Below, piece by piece: positions 24,132 to 35,796 of a stretch of 64,000 nt of DNA (position 1 is the first letter of the stretch; the number at the start of each line of letters is the position of its first letter). A program made the position numbers and the translations under genes. Origin of the DNA: Termitomyces sp. T153. Lineage: Eukaryota; Basidiomycota; Agaricomycetes; Agaricales; Lyophyllaceae. The stretch covers positions 992,001 to 1,056,000 of the forward strand of contig JACKQL020000003.1 in the NCBI GenBank assembly GCA_018296165.2. The letters run 5' to 3'. The notes under the pieces were generated by a model, which was not told the origin of the DNA, did not search any database, and was given only the letters and a program-made list of their open reading frames with translations.

Positions 24132-24374
24132 TGAAAGGCTGACGGTTTATCAGCCTCACTCGAACCAACAGACAAGACAACAGTTTCTTTGTTGTTCGTA
24201 AATTAGTTGACATCGTGAAATATAATATAGGTCTTTCCTCACCTTTGTTGTTCATAAATTAGTTGAGAGAACAACAAGGGTGAGTTTCCAAATTGGTCTG
24301 GTATGTGTCACATGACCCCACTTATCTCAACTTTACTTCTCATTTCATTGTGAGGATGCCCCAGCATCCTTACA
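24132..24374 (-). repeat. 5' LTR of the Gypsy element
   Basis: 243 bp, TG...CA; the upstream LTR on the element's strand. It is followed on that strand by CTTTTTTTTTAACACC; no convincing tRNA primer site was identified. Confidence 0.93.
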
Positions 24375-25475
24375 AAGTGCTGTTTGCATATATCTTGATG
24401 ATATCCTCATCTACACTAAACCTTGGAGGAGCATTGTCAGGTCATGTGCATTGTCTTGAGATGCCTCCACCAACACCAGCTCTATTTGAAGCCTGAAAAA
24501 TGTGAATTTGAGCAGACTAAGGTGGAGTACCTAGGATTAATCATCTCACATGGAATGGCCAAGATGGACCCCATTAAAGTGGCAGGTGTAGTAGAGTGGC
24601 CTGAGCCAATTCTTGGGTTTGTCAACTTCTACTAGAGGTTCATACAGGATTTCTCCCACCATGCACATCCCCTCTTCAACCTCATGGTCAAGAATGCAGC
24701 ATGGCAGTGGGAGTTCTCACAGCAGGCTGCCTTCAATGCCCTAAAGCAAGCTGTTACCTCAAAGCCTGTCCTTCTGTTCCCAGACAATGACTCTCCCTTT
24801 TGTGTTGTTGAAGCAGATAGCTCAGACTTTGCCATGGGAGCACTCCTCTCCCAGCAATTAAAGGAGGATGGCAAGTGGCATCCAGTAGCCTTCTACTCCA
24901 AAAGCCTTAATGTGTTAGAACAGAACTATGAGATCCATGATAAGGAGATGCTTGCAATTATTCAGTCCTTTGAAGAATGGCAGCAATTCCTTGAGGGCAC
25001 ATGACATAAATTTGAAGTCTGGACAGACCACAAGAATCTTGAGTACTTCTGCTCTGCCAAGAAGCTCAATTGATGCCAAGCTTGGTGGTCCCTGTACCTG
25101 GCCAACTTTGACTTCTCACTGCATCACAAACCTGGACAGAGCATGGGCAAACTGGATGCATTGTCTAGGCTGGCTGACCATGGGGGTAGGGAATAATAAC
25201 AACATTGTCCTCCTCAAGCCTAAGCTCTTTGCCATCTGTGCACTAGAAGGGATTGTGGTTCAAGGGGACAAGGAAAGCATGCTGAGATACATCCAAAAAG
25301 GCAACAACATGGTGCACAAGAAGATGTGGTTGCCCAAGCTACACAGGCCCTGCAAGCTTGTTGAGCAACTGGACTTAAGTCTGTGCATGCAGATAAGTGG
25401 AGTCTTCAGAATGGGCTCCTAACCTTCCAAGAATGCATCTATGTGCCTAACATTCCAGAACTTTGCCAGCACATT
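24375..25475 (+). pseudogene. Second Gypsy pol fragment: RT end, RNase H, start of integrase
   Basis: Plus strand, CG-poor. It begins abruptly at the Gypsy LTR with YILDDILIYT (shifted frame). It continues LYLKPEKCEFEQTKVEYLGL, GVVEWPEP, FQQFIQDFSHHAHPLF-type RT thumb residues (FIQDFSHHAHPLFNL), VLLFPDNDSPFCVVEADSSD (RNase H), VAFYSKSLNVLEQNYEIHDK and WTDHKNLEYF. It ends with VPNIPELCQHI, typical of the segment before the integrase core. Several stops and frame changes are present. This is the Tf1-like lineage, different from the chromovirus alongside. Confidence 0.75.
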
Positions 25476-25479
25476 CCAA

Positions 25480-26200
25480 CATTGACTGGAAAAACCTCAC
25501 CATATAATTCTCAGGCCCCAAATCAAGCCTAGCAGCCACCATCCCCCTCTGCTTCTAGTCCCCCTCAACCTCCAATGTCCCCAACCTCAACTCCAGTGAC
25601 TCCAGAGCAACCCAAACCCCCACAACCCTCAAGGATGACCAAGGAAAGGAGGAAAGCATACCTCTGCCCCAGCCTCTCTTGAACAAATCTTGATGGCTTT
25701 CCCCCAACATTCCCAGGAATCAATACAAAGGCCAGTAGTACCCTAACCAACAATGCCAAACCATTCTGGACAACCCTGCTACAACTCCAGACCCTGCCAC
25801 TGCCACTCCAACACCCACCCCCATCAATCTGGAAGCCCTCAACATCAAAATCATTGGCACTGTCCCCTTTGCATGCATTTTACAAGACAGAGCCCCTGCC
25901 TTCCAATTTCAAATTACACCAGCCCTACCAGAATAATACCTGTGCACAGAGGCTGCCCCACCAGAACAAAAGATAGAGGAACAAATCCTACATGAAGTAG
26001 TTCTTGTGATATCATGAATTTGCTGATGTATTCTCCAAAGGAAGTGCAAAAGAACTCCCCCCACACCACTCCCATAATCACAAAATTGATTTTGAAGAAG
26101 GCACCTCCCCCCATTTGGCAAGATCTACAATGTGTCAGAAATCAAACTTCAGGCCCTGAAAGATTACCTCAATGACATGCTTGGCATAGGTTTCATACTG
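25480..26200 (+). pseudogene. Gypsy pol N-terminal fragment, out of order
   Basis: Plus strand, CG-poor and frameshifted. A Pro/Ser-rich linker (SSPPQPPMSPTSTPVTPEQP) leads to LNIKIIGTVPFACILQ, EQILHEVV and FADVFSKG-like debris (CILQRKCKRT in a broken frame), then PPFGKIYNVSEIKLQALKDY and LNDMLGIGFI. The last two blocks normally lie just before the reverse transcriptase, so this piece should precede the fragment at 24375-25475 rather than follow it. Confidence 0.65.
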
Positions 26201-26346
26201 TTAGGGGATGTCCCATTCTCCCTCTGTCCTGTTCTCCCTCCTTATGGTTTTCCTTTATTCTCCTTTGCTTTCACTATCTGCTGGTCCCAGTTCTAGCCCT
26301 CAGGCTGCATCAGGGCTATCTTTCAGTCATATTTGTACATGGTCAC

Positions 26347-26577
26347 ATGTTGGAGATTGAGGCCATTTACAATGGATTTCCATCTATATTATCCCTTCAA
26401 ATTAAGGATGGGACCACTGTTGAATATTGGTTAGAAGGTGTGATTTACTATGCTGATGGTCACTTCACTTCCAGGGTTGTCACAGATAATGAATCCCAAG
26501 TATCATTTCATGATGGGCTTGCTTCCAGTCACCAGATGATTGATGTGCTCCTATGCTGCCTAGTGCTATGCAGGAAA
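26347..26577 (+). pseudogene. Transposon-associated peptidase-like (USP/C19-type) fragment, copy 1
   Basis: The frame reads YWLEGVIYYADGHFTSRVV...NESQVSFHDGLA, matching the pattern LxGVIYYGxxHFTxRxxx...VWFHDG seen in transposon-linked proteins. The pattern resembles the C-terminal His box of ubiquitin-specific proteases. The active cysteine part is absent. A related block lies at 28600-28900 on the opposite strand. Confidence 0.4.
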
Positions 26578-26599
26578 CCTAAAGAGAGAACCTAACACT

Positions 26600-27408
26600 A
26601 GTCACTAGATAGGGTAGCTGGCAGTAGGAAGTTAATGATGAGGGCAAGTCAGTAACTGTCCCAGAGAATGAGAGCTAACAGATGTGGAGTGAACAAGTAG
26701 AAAAAGTTGCTGCTGCTAGTCTAAATTGCCTGATGGTAACAAAAGGTCACTAGACAAAAGAAAGGAAAAAAAAAGGATGAAGACAAAAGAGTCACTGGTG
26801 AAAAGGAGAACTAAGTGGCAAAAGGGGAGTTGGAAATAGAAAAGGAGAGAGACAATAAAGAGACTGGAAGGGGGGTGAACACAAACTAGTTGCTAACCAT
26901 AGTCACTAGCATTGCTAAGTCAAAGATAACAATAAGGGCACCCACAGTTGGTACCACACAAAAGCAAAGTCTAGGTCGGCAAGACTGTTGCTAAGTTGTT
27001 GTCAATAATAAGCAAAGGAGCAAAAGGAAATCTTAAGCTGGTAAGCTGAGAGAGAGAGAGGGAGAGAAATGGCACTCTATTCATTGTTTTTAGTTTCTAT
27101 GTACAGGCAGTATTTATACTGTTTGTAAGTGTAGTATAAGAAAGGAGATAGTAGTTGCTGCCAGTGACAGCATCTGCCAAAGTGCTTATGATACATATGA
27201 GGTGTCAGTCTAGTAACTAAGTGAAAGTAAGCAAAGTCAATGTGATGTGTAGAGGTAATAAATTGCAAGAAAAGAGAATGTCCAATGTCAACACCTGAAA
27301 TGTAGATGCCATTCAAGTATGTTTGTAAGCTCAACAAGAAAAATGATAAGCAAGAAATCACACAACTGTCAATATGTCCATTTTTGTAAAGGAGGTGGTG
27401 TTGTTGCC
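26600..27408. other. Transposon debris without recognisable genes
   Basis: CG-poor, purine-rich stretch with short repeated words (CACTAG, GGAGCAAAAG) and a GA dinucleotide run at about 27046-27066. I see no coding block. Confidence 0.4.
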
Positions 27409-28146
27409 AAGAAAGTTGCTAGTGATCATCACTAAAAAGGGTCTTGACCTTGTCATTCTAGACCCAGACTCCAGACTTCACATGATATGGCTCATAATTG
27501 ATAAGTCTTGTGGTTGCTAAAACCCCATGCAAAGGCTATGTCATTCCAGACCTCAGGGCTAGGCCTCATGTGTTAAGTGTCATGACTTGTGTCATGTCAA
27601 TTTAGTCAGCTGCTGTCCAATCAGAAATGCTGAAAATGGTGCTCAGCAACAAGTGAGTCTTATTACAATAATCATGATACTCAAACAGAGTACTGTACAC
27701 ACACTTGATGTGATTAGATAAACTATTGGGAATTTATACTGCTTGCCATATAAATGGACACCATAAACTTATTTTAATGATGTCCTGCTAGCAATTGTCA
27801 CTAAGAAAGGTCTCAACCTTGTTGTTCTAGATCCAGAGTCCAGACTCAACATGATACAGCTTGTGATTGATAAGTCTTGTGGTCACTAAAACCCCATGCA
27901 AAGGCTACATCATTCCAGACATCAGGGCTAGACCTCACATGTTGAGTATCATGACTTGTGTCATGTCAATATAGTCAGCTGCTGTCCAATCAGAAATGCT
28001 GAAAATGGTGCTCAGCAACAAGTGGGTCTTATCATGATACTTGAACAAGGTACTGTAAACACACTTGATGTGATTAGATAAACTATTGGGAATCCATACT
28101 GCTTGCCATATAAATGGACACCATAAACTTATTTTAATGATGTCCT
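27409..28146. repeat. Tandem duplication of a ~370-bp segment
   Basis: 27409-27786 and 27787-28146 are direct repeats sharing long runs such as CAGCTGCTGTCCAATCAGAA and GCTTGCCATATAAATGGACA, each ending in TTAATGATGTCCT. Many differences are TG in one copy against CA in the other (GGTTGCTA/GGTCACTA, GCTATGTCA/GCTACATCA), as expected if a CG in the duplicated original decayed separately. Minus-strand frames through it carry no domain I recognise. Confidence 0.85.
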
Positions 28147-29205
28147 CAGTCAAAGTACAATGGCTGCCCTTTGGTACACCTGTCAAAAATCTTTGCAACT
28201 ACTCTTCAATGCACATCCTCTGAAGAATTTAGCTGTTAGGAAATTTATATAGGTGTACATCTACAAGTGGACCTGCAGATCTTATAGTTGTTCCAATTTT
28301 TCAATAGGAGACTGTAATTCTTGGCCATTGTGAAGGGTACACTTGTGATTTACATTGATATGATGAATGACATAAAGTCACATATCAATAATTCTCTTGT
28401 GCATCTTAAGACATCAAAGACAAATGTATTATGCACAGATATAATTTGTTACTACCAACACCCTAGATCTTGGACATGCCATGCACAGCAGCAGCCCATA
28501 CTAGCTTGTTATAAATTACTCTCTTGAGCAGGACTAAGGTAGTAGATTCATATACAATCAGTGAGCCTGTGATCTCATGATAAGGACAAATATTTATTTA
28601 CCTCAATTTCATGGCACACTCTTTACATGATGATGTCATCCTCTCTGGCATATATTGCAATGATGGACTCCTTTGAATCACTCTGAGACATATCAACATT
28701 GGATAAGGAATTGTACTCTCTATACATTCTAGCACCCATTGAAATACCATTATGGAACCAAACACCATCATTATAGTCTGTAAACCTGTTAAAGTGCTTG
28801 CTCCCATAGTATATAACACCTTTCAATTGATATTGATATATGGATTCTCCTACTGTCAATATTCACAAGAATGGACTTAAATATGCATGTTGACAGATAA
28901 TGTGTCAAATGCCAAAATAGGTGGTGCATATATCCTGTGGCATGCTGAGTTCATTCTCAGGTTCAACCATGGCTACAAGCAAGGATTCAGCAACTGGTTC
29001 ATCCCCTGACAGAGTAGATTCACAGGGGTCTGCATGGGCTTCTTCCATTGTTAGCTCCAATTTACTGCCTTTAACAGGCACATCACCAGTTTCACTGAGT
29101 AGTTGGCACTGTACCCCAAGGTCCATTTCAATGTCTGATGGATTCCAGGCCCCTCCAGTTATGTAGGTCGGCACCTGCCCTTGTCCAGTAAGTCAGCTTC
29201 CAGAC
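28147..29205. other. CG-poor transposon remnant next to the P450 gene
   Basis: Apart from the peptidase-like block, only an acidic minus-strand frame (28905-29174, with EMDLGVQCQLLSETGDVPVK) is notable; its family is unknown. CG content returns at about 29205-29230, taken as the border with host sequence. Confidence 0.35.
28600..28900 (-). pseudogene. Transposon-associated peptidase-like (USP/C19-type) fragment, copy 2
   Basis: Minus-strand frame YQYQLKGVIYYGSKHFNRFT, DGVWFHNGISMGARM, then NVDMSQSDSKESIIAIYARE. The order LKGVIYYGxxHF - VWFHNG - AIYAR is that of transposon-linked proteins resembling the C-terminal half of ubiquitin-specific proteases. Same block as at 26347-26577 but inverted; neither copy is complete. 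Confidence 0.4.
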
Positions 29206-29379
29206 CTGCACTCTCAGAATGACTAAAATTTTTGTCGACCCAAACTTTAGTCTCTTCGGACTGGGCCCAAGTGGACTTGATTGGAAGAACGAAGTTAATA
29301 TGGCGTGTCGTGATAGTTACATAACATTTATGATAACAAGTTCATTGGGAGACATTCCCTGTCAGTGTGGCGGGAACCA

Positions 29380-31510
29380 TCACACATTATCAGTGTGCTG
29401 TGCAAGAACTTTCGAAGCTTGGCGACTTCGAGACACAATACGGCACGTAAAAGGCTTGGCGCAACTACAAATAAGTTTTATCGATTCATCGGCTCAGTGC
29501 CTTGGCTTAGTGGATGTACTCACGTTGTGACTCCAGCCAGCATGACGCTGGCTTCTGGCATTATTTCCTTGCCGTCTTTATCAGTATCTGGTAAGATCGA
29601 GACAGTGGCCAAGACAGTCGCAATTGCAATCCAGAGGTTGTCATCTGCAAGGAACCGGCCAGGACATCTCCTTCAACAGAATAAGTGTCACCGCGCCATG
29701 TTCATTCGAATCCTGCTAACCTACGTCCAAAGCCGAATACTACAGGTCTGTACGGTTCATTTCGTCCTTCCGGTGCAGGCAGGAACCGCATTGGGTCAAA
29801 CTTAGTAGCATCCTTGTAAACGGACTCGTCGAGGGTCATCGCTCTGACAATAGAGATCCTCGTCAATTGATACGTCAGGGGAGAGAGAGATAAACCTTAT
29901 GTTTGCAATAATGGTGGCATTCTTCGGAATAAACATGTCCCTATACACATCGTCTTCTAAATTCCTGTGGGGCAGGCCTGTTATACAGAGGGTGAATCAG
30001 GAATTTTTCTAGAAAGCTAAGTCATAATTGACCTGTTGGAGCAGCGTGGTTCCACCTTACACTTTGGTTAGCAGGACCTTGTTGTCAGTCATGCGGAATA
30101 GATACCTGACTACTTCCTGCAATAGACACTCCAGATACGGAAGCTTTTCTCGATCCTCGAATTCTGGAAGGCGGTCGGTTCCGATTACTGTGTCTATCTC
30201 CTTCTGAGCTTGTACTTGACATTCCGGATGAAGAACCATGGCTAAGATGAAAAACGACAGTGTGGACGACACCTTTGTTTTCTATTGATCCTAATGGCAC
30301 TATTGGAGAAAGTGATCTGAACTCACCGTTTCCGCACCTGCAAAATACGTAAGTACAGAAGTAGCTTTGATTTGTTCTAACTGATGTGATTTCTCAGGAC
30401 CGTCGTGAGACAATTTATCAAGATTGTAGGAAACGAAGGATGGTCGTGCAGTCCCATTAGCCTAGGTGAATAAGTTGACCATGGTATGTAGCCTTTGACT
30501 ATGTTAAATACACACCATCTGCTCCATTGCCTTCGCTAGAGGGTACTGCATAAGACTTTGGACCGTTTTCACAGAGTTATATGCAAAAGTTGCATAGTAT
30601 GTACCCGGGAACCAAGATGGGAAGTACCGAACTACCGTAGCCAGATTTGTCTCATTATTGGATCCACCGTGATTCACAGACAAATGCTCACGAATAGGGA
30701 AGAAATCTATCGGTGTGGCTCCTGGAAGGCCGTTTTGTTTCAAAAGATCACAGAAGTCTGAGACGATTTGAATGTACGGGTCGGTCGCCTTGGTGGATTG
30801 ATGTCCAAAGGTTATATCGATTATGATGGATGCTGCAAAGCTATTCTCAAGGTAAGAGCTTTTGTCTGGAGTCTGAAGAGAAAGATCTGTACCGAAACAG
30901 GGCGTTATTATGGTCTGCAGGCGAAGATAAAAGATTCTGAGCCAAGAGTCGAGCCTCACGAATTTGGATAGTATGGTATTCTTTGCACTTCTCCTTACTG
31001 AAATACTGCTGAAACATCTTGCGCTGAGCGTGGCACTCGTCATCTTCGTTCAACAGGAAAAAAAGTTTTGTCATGCCGAGACTGTGAAATGTTGTTGAAG
31101 CTGAGGTGAAGGCCTAGAGTTAAGTTGAAACATACATATCGTATATCGGAAGGCTGGGTCGTCCACCATATTTTGCGCCGTGTTTATCAAGCAAGTCCGC
31201 AGCGGCTTGGACGCTGTTCAGAATAATGAACGACTTGTTGAGAACCCTGAGGTGAATTACATCCCCTGGATCTTATCATATAGAGGCTTTCAATTGGGCA
31301 TTAGGGAGTAGGAATATTACCGTAGGTTTTACTCAGTTCATAGAAGAACAAATCCTGGCCCATTGAAGGCATGAGGTGTGCATGCCCGATGAGTGGCAGT
31401 GATGGAGGCCCAGGTGGCAATGGTAGTCGTTTTCGGGAAAATAGAGTTTTCCAGATGATAAAGGCAATTCCGCCCAGGGCGAGAGAGAGGGAAAGACTTG
31501 GGGTCATCAT
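29380..31510 (-). CDS. Cytochrome P450 monooxygenase
   Basis: Membrane-anchored, haem-thiolate oxygenase; the substrate cannot be told from sequence. The start MMTPSLSLSLALGG gives an N-terminal anchor, then RKRLPLPPGPPSLPLIGHAH (proline hinge). About ten short introns follow. Further blocks: DVIHLRVLNKSFIILNSVQA; KFGGRP-type GAKYGGRPSLPIYDM; LGMTKLFFLLNEDDECHAQR; oxygen-binding helix YFAGAETVSSTLS; LPYLECLLQEVVRWNHAAP (ExxR); KFDPMRFLPAPEGRNEPYRP; and the haem loop FGFGRR/RCPGRF split by an intron. The C-terminus joins GVTT to CAKPFTCRIVSRSRQAS and stops at 29382-29380. All required motifs are present, so it looks functional. It is close in style to fungal P450s annotated as O-methylsterigmatocystin oxidoreductase-like, which is only a similarity label. 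Confidence 0.9.
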
Positions 31511-32956
31511 GAGAATAACCAGACTGCCTAGGATTGCAATGCTCCATTTATCGCTTTATATAGTTTGGTTGAAGGAACAGTTCCGTCGCTGAGTGGTTGA
31601 GGGCGATTCTCACGCCAGCCGAGGTCTGCCGATTCAGTGGTGGTTTCCAGCAACTTGAAAGCAATCTTTCTAATTTCTATACGGTCGTAGAAGCACTCAA
31701 GAGGCCCCCAGCTTGACAGATTTCCGAGTCTGAGTAGAATTGAGCTTGGCTGGAGCTTAACTTGAAACTTGAAGTTGGAGCAAAAGTTTACATATTTTAT
31801 TTTGTCATGGGGTACCGGTTTGTGCTAGCGACCGGCTCGTTACAACGAACGCCGCGTGATCGTGATTCGCAAGAGACGCATGCTCCTGGGATTCTGGACA
31901 GTCTCAATTCGTATTGATGAGTGCAGGAGAATGTCGTTCTCAGGCATGGAAGTTCTGTCCGCCCAGTTCCCTGCCATAAATTACTGTCAGCATACTTCTC
32001 AGGCATGACAGCTCTGTTCGTCCAGGGTTTGCTGCATCGCTGTCGACATGCCCAGCCTTGTCTGAGATGTGGTGCGTCCATTTCTCATCCAGCCTTCGTA
32101 GTGATCTCCAGACTTGCTTTCGCCGTTCTCTCCGTCGTGCAGTAAGCACATATGTAAGAATCGAAGTCAATCCTCTACTTGTACTATGAGCCAATGCTCC
32201 TACCTCAAATAGTGCTCTTCAAAAAGAGACACAAACATACCTTGTCTAGTGGTTGTAACATCCAGAACAACGAATACATTTCGAGTTGGTTGAGGGAGTT
32301 TTGTCTATGCTTAGTGAGGTATTAGCACAAGAGCAGTTGCGTGGTGATAGGGCTGAGGAAGAGTGAGAGCGATGGGAGCAACAAGAATACAACCGGCAGA
32401 TTCCATTGCTTCAAACCTTAACTTTATCACAAACGGTACTATGTCGGTGCTACTTATTGATCCAAACCGAAGATCCATAAGAAATGAAAGGCTGAGGATG
32501 AAATGACGTTGAAAAAGTCATGAAATGGAGAAAAACCATCTCGTGGTTTCTGGTATGTTCTTCATTCCAACCTCAACACGTCTTTAGATCTAGGTACTAA
32601 GAAAGGCCGCAAATCATTTTCGTTTTTATTGAGTTCGAAGGGCTCGCTGAGACTATCGGCCGAGGTTTAAATTCGTTGAGATGGAAACTTGAGTATGGAA
32701 AATTGAGCTGACCATAGGATCCAACGACAATAATAGATGATCAAACAGTGAACCCTCAAGTCGTGGCGGAAGTTCCTGTACTTGACTCGGAGGGAGGGTT
32801 GTGCGGCCCGCGCTCGAAGCTAATATTGAGTCATGACATAAGCGAACGCGTGATCGCGACGCGCCATCCCTGATTCCTTCTGCCACTGAACACCTCACAC
32901 TTTTTTCTCGTTTTTTGTCCCTTTATACATTGTACTAACATCACGGCTCTCAAGTC
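31511..32956. other. Divergent promoter region between P450 and MRE11
   Basis: About 1.45 kb with normal CG content. It contains a TATA box for the P450 and a diverged direct repeat with core TTCTCAGGCATG at 31937 and 31996. No gene was recognised. Confidence 0.45.
31554..31563 (-). promoter_or_regulatory. TATA box of the P450 gene
   Basis: On the minus strand CTATATAAAG, about 45 bp upstream of the ATG at 31510. Confidence 0.55.
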
Positions 32957-35796
32957 ATGTCTGACGACGATGGCAGAGGATCCGTGCCGTCTCCACCGGT
33001 CATACAAGATGCTTGTTCGTCCTTCCCAGGAGTAGCAGCTATTACAGTATTTCCAACTGACAAGTTCCCTTGAAGCTGTCGATGACACGATACGGATACT
33101 CCTGGCAACAGACAATCATATAGGCTGCAATGAGCGGGATCCAATCAGAGGTCAAGATTCAATAAATACTTTCAAAGAAATCCTTCAGCTTGCTGTTAAA
33201 CACGATGTAGGTGCCGTTATAAGCGTCTGCCGTATTGTATGACATGATGCACAGGTCGATTTTGTGCTTCTTGCAGGCGATCTTTTCCATGAGAACAAGC
33301 CCTCAAGAGAATGTTTATACCAGACAATGGCGTTATTGCGCGAGTATACAATGGGGAATAAACCAATTCAGCTCGAGCTTTTGAGTGATCCTGACGAGGG
33401 AAAGGCCGGAAGTTTCTCGTTTGTTTGACTGAATATGTCATTCTTGAATTACAAGTCATGTTGGTCATAGGTTTCCTGCAATAAATTACGAAGATCCCAA
33501 TTTCAATGTCGGCATACCCGTCTTCTCTATTCATGGCAATCATGACGATCCTCAAGGTGCTGGTGCGGTGCGTACTTACGTGCTTACATGTTTCATCTAG
33601 TTTTTCACTAATAGGAATATACAGGAAGGTGCTCTTTGCGCTCTTGACGTTCTCTCTGTGTCTGGGCTAGTGAATTACATGGGCAAAATCGACCTTCCTC
33701 TCTCTGATGCCAACGCTCATACCACAGGCATTGCCGTTCGTCCAGTGCTCCTTCGAAAGGGGACAACTTATCTAGGTCTGTATGGTGTTGGCAACGTTAA
33801 AGATCAACGAATGCATTTTGAGCTACGAAGTAACCGTGTCAGGATGTTCATGCCGCGTGACAAGGATAACTGGTTCAATATTCTGCTCCTACATCAAAAC
33901 CGGTAGGTACTCTGTCAAGGGTGCCGTACTATAGCTAAATATTCACCAGTGTAAAACATGGTCCCCAAGAGTCAGTTCCTGAGGGCATGTTCGATGATAG
34001 TATTGACCTCGTCGTATGGGGGCATGAGCACGATTGTAGGATCGTCCCAGAACCTGTCGCAGGAAAAAACTACTACATCACTCAGCCGGGTTCATCTGTG
34101 GCAACGTCTTTGGCAGACGGAGAGGCAATTCAAAAGTGAGCTGTTTACTCGTCTATGAGCTGTTTTTATTGATGACCCTATAAGACATGTTGCCCTTCTC
34201 CAAATCCAAGGAAAGGAGTTCCAGCTGACCCCCATTCCATTACGAACAGTACGACCGTTCGTCATCGAAAGTGTTGTGCTTGGCGAAGTCGCAGAAGAGG
34301 AAGGTATTGATCTTTCAGATCAGATAGAGATATCGAAATTCTTGAAAACGAGGGTACGTGTCTTTTATACGTCATCAGCTGGACTCAATGACGATTCATG
34401 ATAGGTCAATGCCTTGATCGATAAAGCGAACCAACTTTGGGACGAGCGCAACGCAAAGGCGGTCGAAGATGGTGAAGAAGAGGTCCCTCGAATGCTTCCC
34501 CTGGTGCGCCTAAAGGTTCGTACCAGCGCCACATCTTATCGACTGCTCACATAGTTCCGTCTTCACCAGGTAGACACTACTGGTGTCACGGCCACTTCGA
34601 ACCCTATCCGATTCGGGCAAGACTTCCAGGGCCGCATCGCAAACCCTCGCGATGTACTAGTGTTCCATAGGTCCAAAAAACCTGCTACGCGTGGTGGAAA
34701 GGTCGCGATTGACCAGCCTGAACTCAGCATCGATGACCCAGACCTGAGCATATCGGAAAAGCTAGCCAAGGTCCGCGTGGCTACGCTTGTAGAGGAGTAC
34801 CTTTCAGCGCAGGAGCTACAATTGCTCGGTGAAGGCGGCATGTCAGATGCGATACAGATGTTTGTTGAGAAGGACGATATACATGCGATCGAAACGTGAG
34901 TGTTGACTTCACACCTTCGGTGTCTGAATGCCAATTCACGGGCTCTTGAAGACACGTGGCGAAGTCGTTGAAGGTTTTGATGAATAATGTACAAGGAAGT
35001 GAGGAGGTTGATGAAGAAGAGGTCGTTGATATGGTGTGCCTTGTTCATTTTCTGCTGACTGTATCTCATTTCTTTTTACAGCTCGTCAAGGCGAAAGAAC
35101 AGCATGAGAAGAATTATGCCGAGAACAAAGCAAAGGCTTTAACTACTAAGGTAGCCGTATCTCGCTTGGACATCCCGAAACATTACTAATAGTACTACAG
35201 AAAGGCAAAGCTCCAGCCAGAGATGATGATCAATCAGATGATTCCATGATGATGGATGTCGATGCAGGAAGTGCTAACGGCTCTGACTTCGAAGAGGAAC
35301 CTGAATCAGATGTTCCTCCACCCAAGAAGAAGAGGGCGCCCGCACAACCGAAAAAAGCGCCTGCGAAGGCTCCCGCGAAGAAAGCGCCTGCTAAAGGCCG
35401 AGGAAAGAAAGTTGTTGTCGTAAGTTCCAATGTTATTTGATTTACGGTTGTCGAGTTGATGAACAAACAGAGTGACGATGACGATGACGTCATTGAGATT
35501 GATGACGACGAGGAAGAAGAACCTTCCAAGCCTGCAAAGAAGACGAATCGTGCTGCTGTTCTGAGGTACGATATCGATCGTCGTGACGATCCCTACATGC
35601 ATTGATCATATCTTCCCCAGTCAACCCACGAAGAGGGTTCCTGCAAAAAAAAAAACAACACCGGCTGCTGCCGGGCGCTCCTCAAGAGCAGCAGCCACCA
35701 AAGCTAGGGGGAAGATGGTGGTGAGTCATATCGGTTCTAGCATTGGTCCTCATTCTGATACTCTCAATTGTGCAGGTGGATGATGATAGTGATTAG
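32957..35796 (+). CDS. mre11: MRE11 double-strand-break repair nuclease
   Basis: Nuclease of the MRE11-RAD50-NBS1 complex, which senses and trims DNA double-strand breaks in the nucleus. Visible phosphoesterase motifs: [10 protein letters not shown] (metal Asp/His), [48 protein letters not shown] and [14 protein letters not shown]. The capping and DNA-binding region follows ([49 protein letters not shown]). The C-terminus is a lysine/alanine-rich, acidic tail ([20 protein letters not shown]) ending MVVDDDSD. Introns are short, and the last exon starts at 35776. The first exon ([14 protein letters not shown], 32957-32998) joins [12 protein letters not shown] through a weak GTCATA donor, so the N-terminus is the least certain part. 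The residue after HIG is Cys where most homologues have Tyr or Phe. Confidence 0.93.

Larger units (their letters stand above)
17997..24374 (-). mobile_element. Gypsy LTR retrotransposon (chromovirus), inactivated
   Basis: Complete LTR element on the minus strand: two 243-bp LTRs (TG...CA), gag, then protease, reverse transcriptase, RNase H, integrase and a C-terminal chromodomain, and a polypurine tract beside the 3' LTR. It is interrupted by a nested solo LTR at 21241-22388. Five in-frame stops break pol, and three catalytic residues are changed. Outer flanks (AAAGG left, AAGTG right) do not form a target duplication. Nine base differences between the LTRs all fall at ancestral CG sites. 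Confidence 0.92.

Noticed and set aside
29219..29805. Plus-strand open frames over the P450 3' region
   Set aside because: They are antisense to well-supported P450 exons carrying the haem loop and C-terminus.
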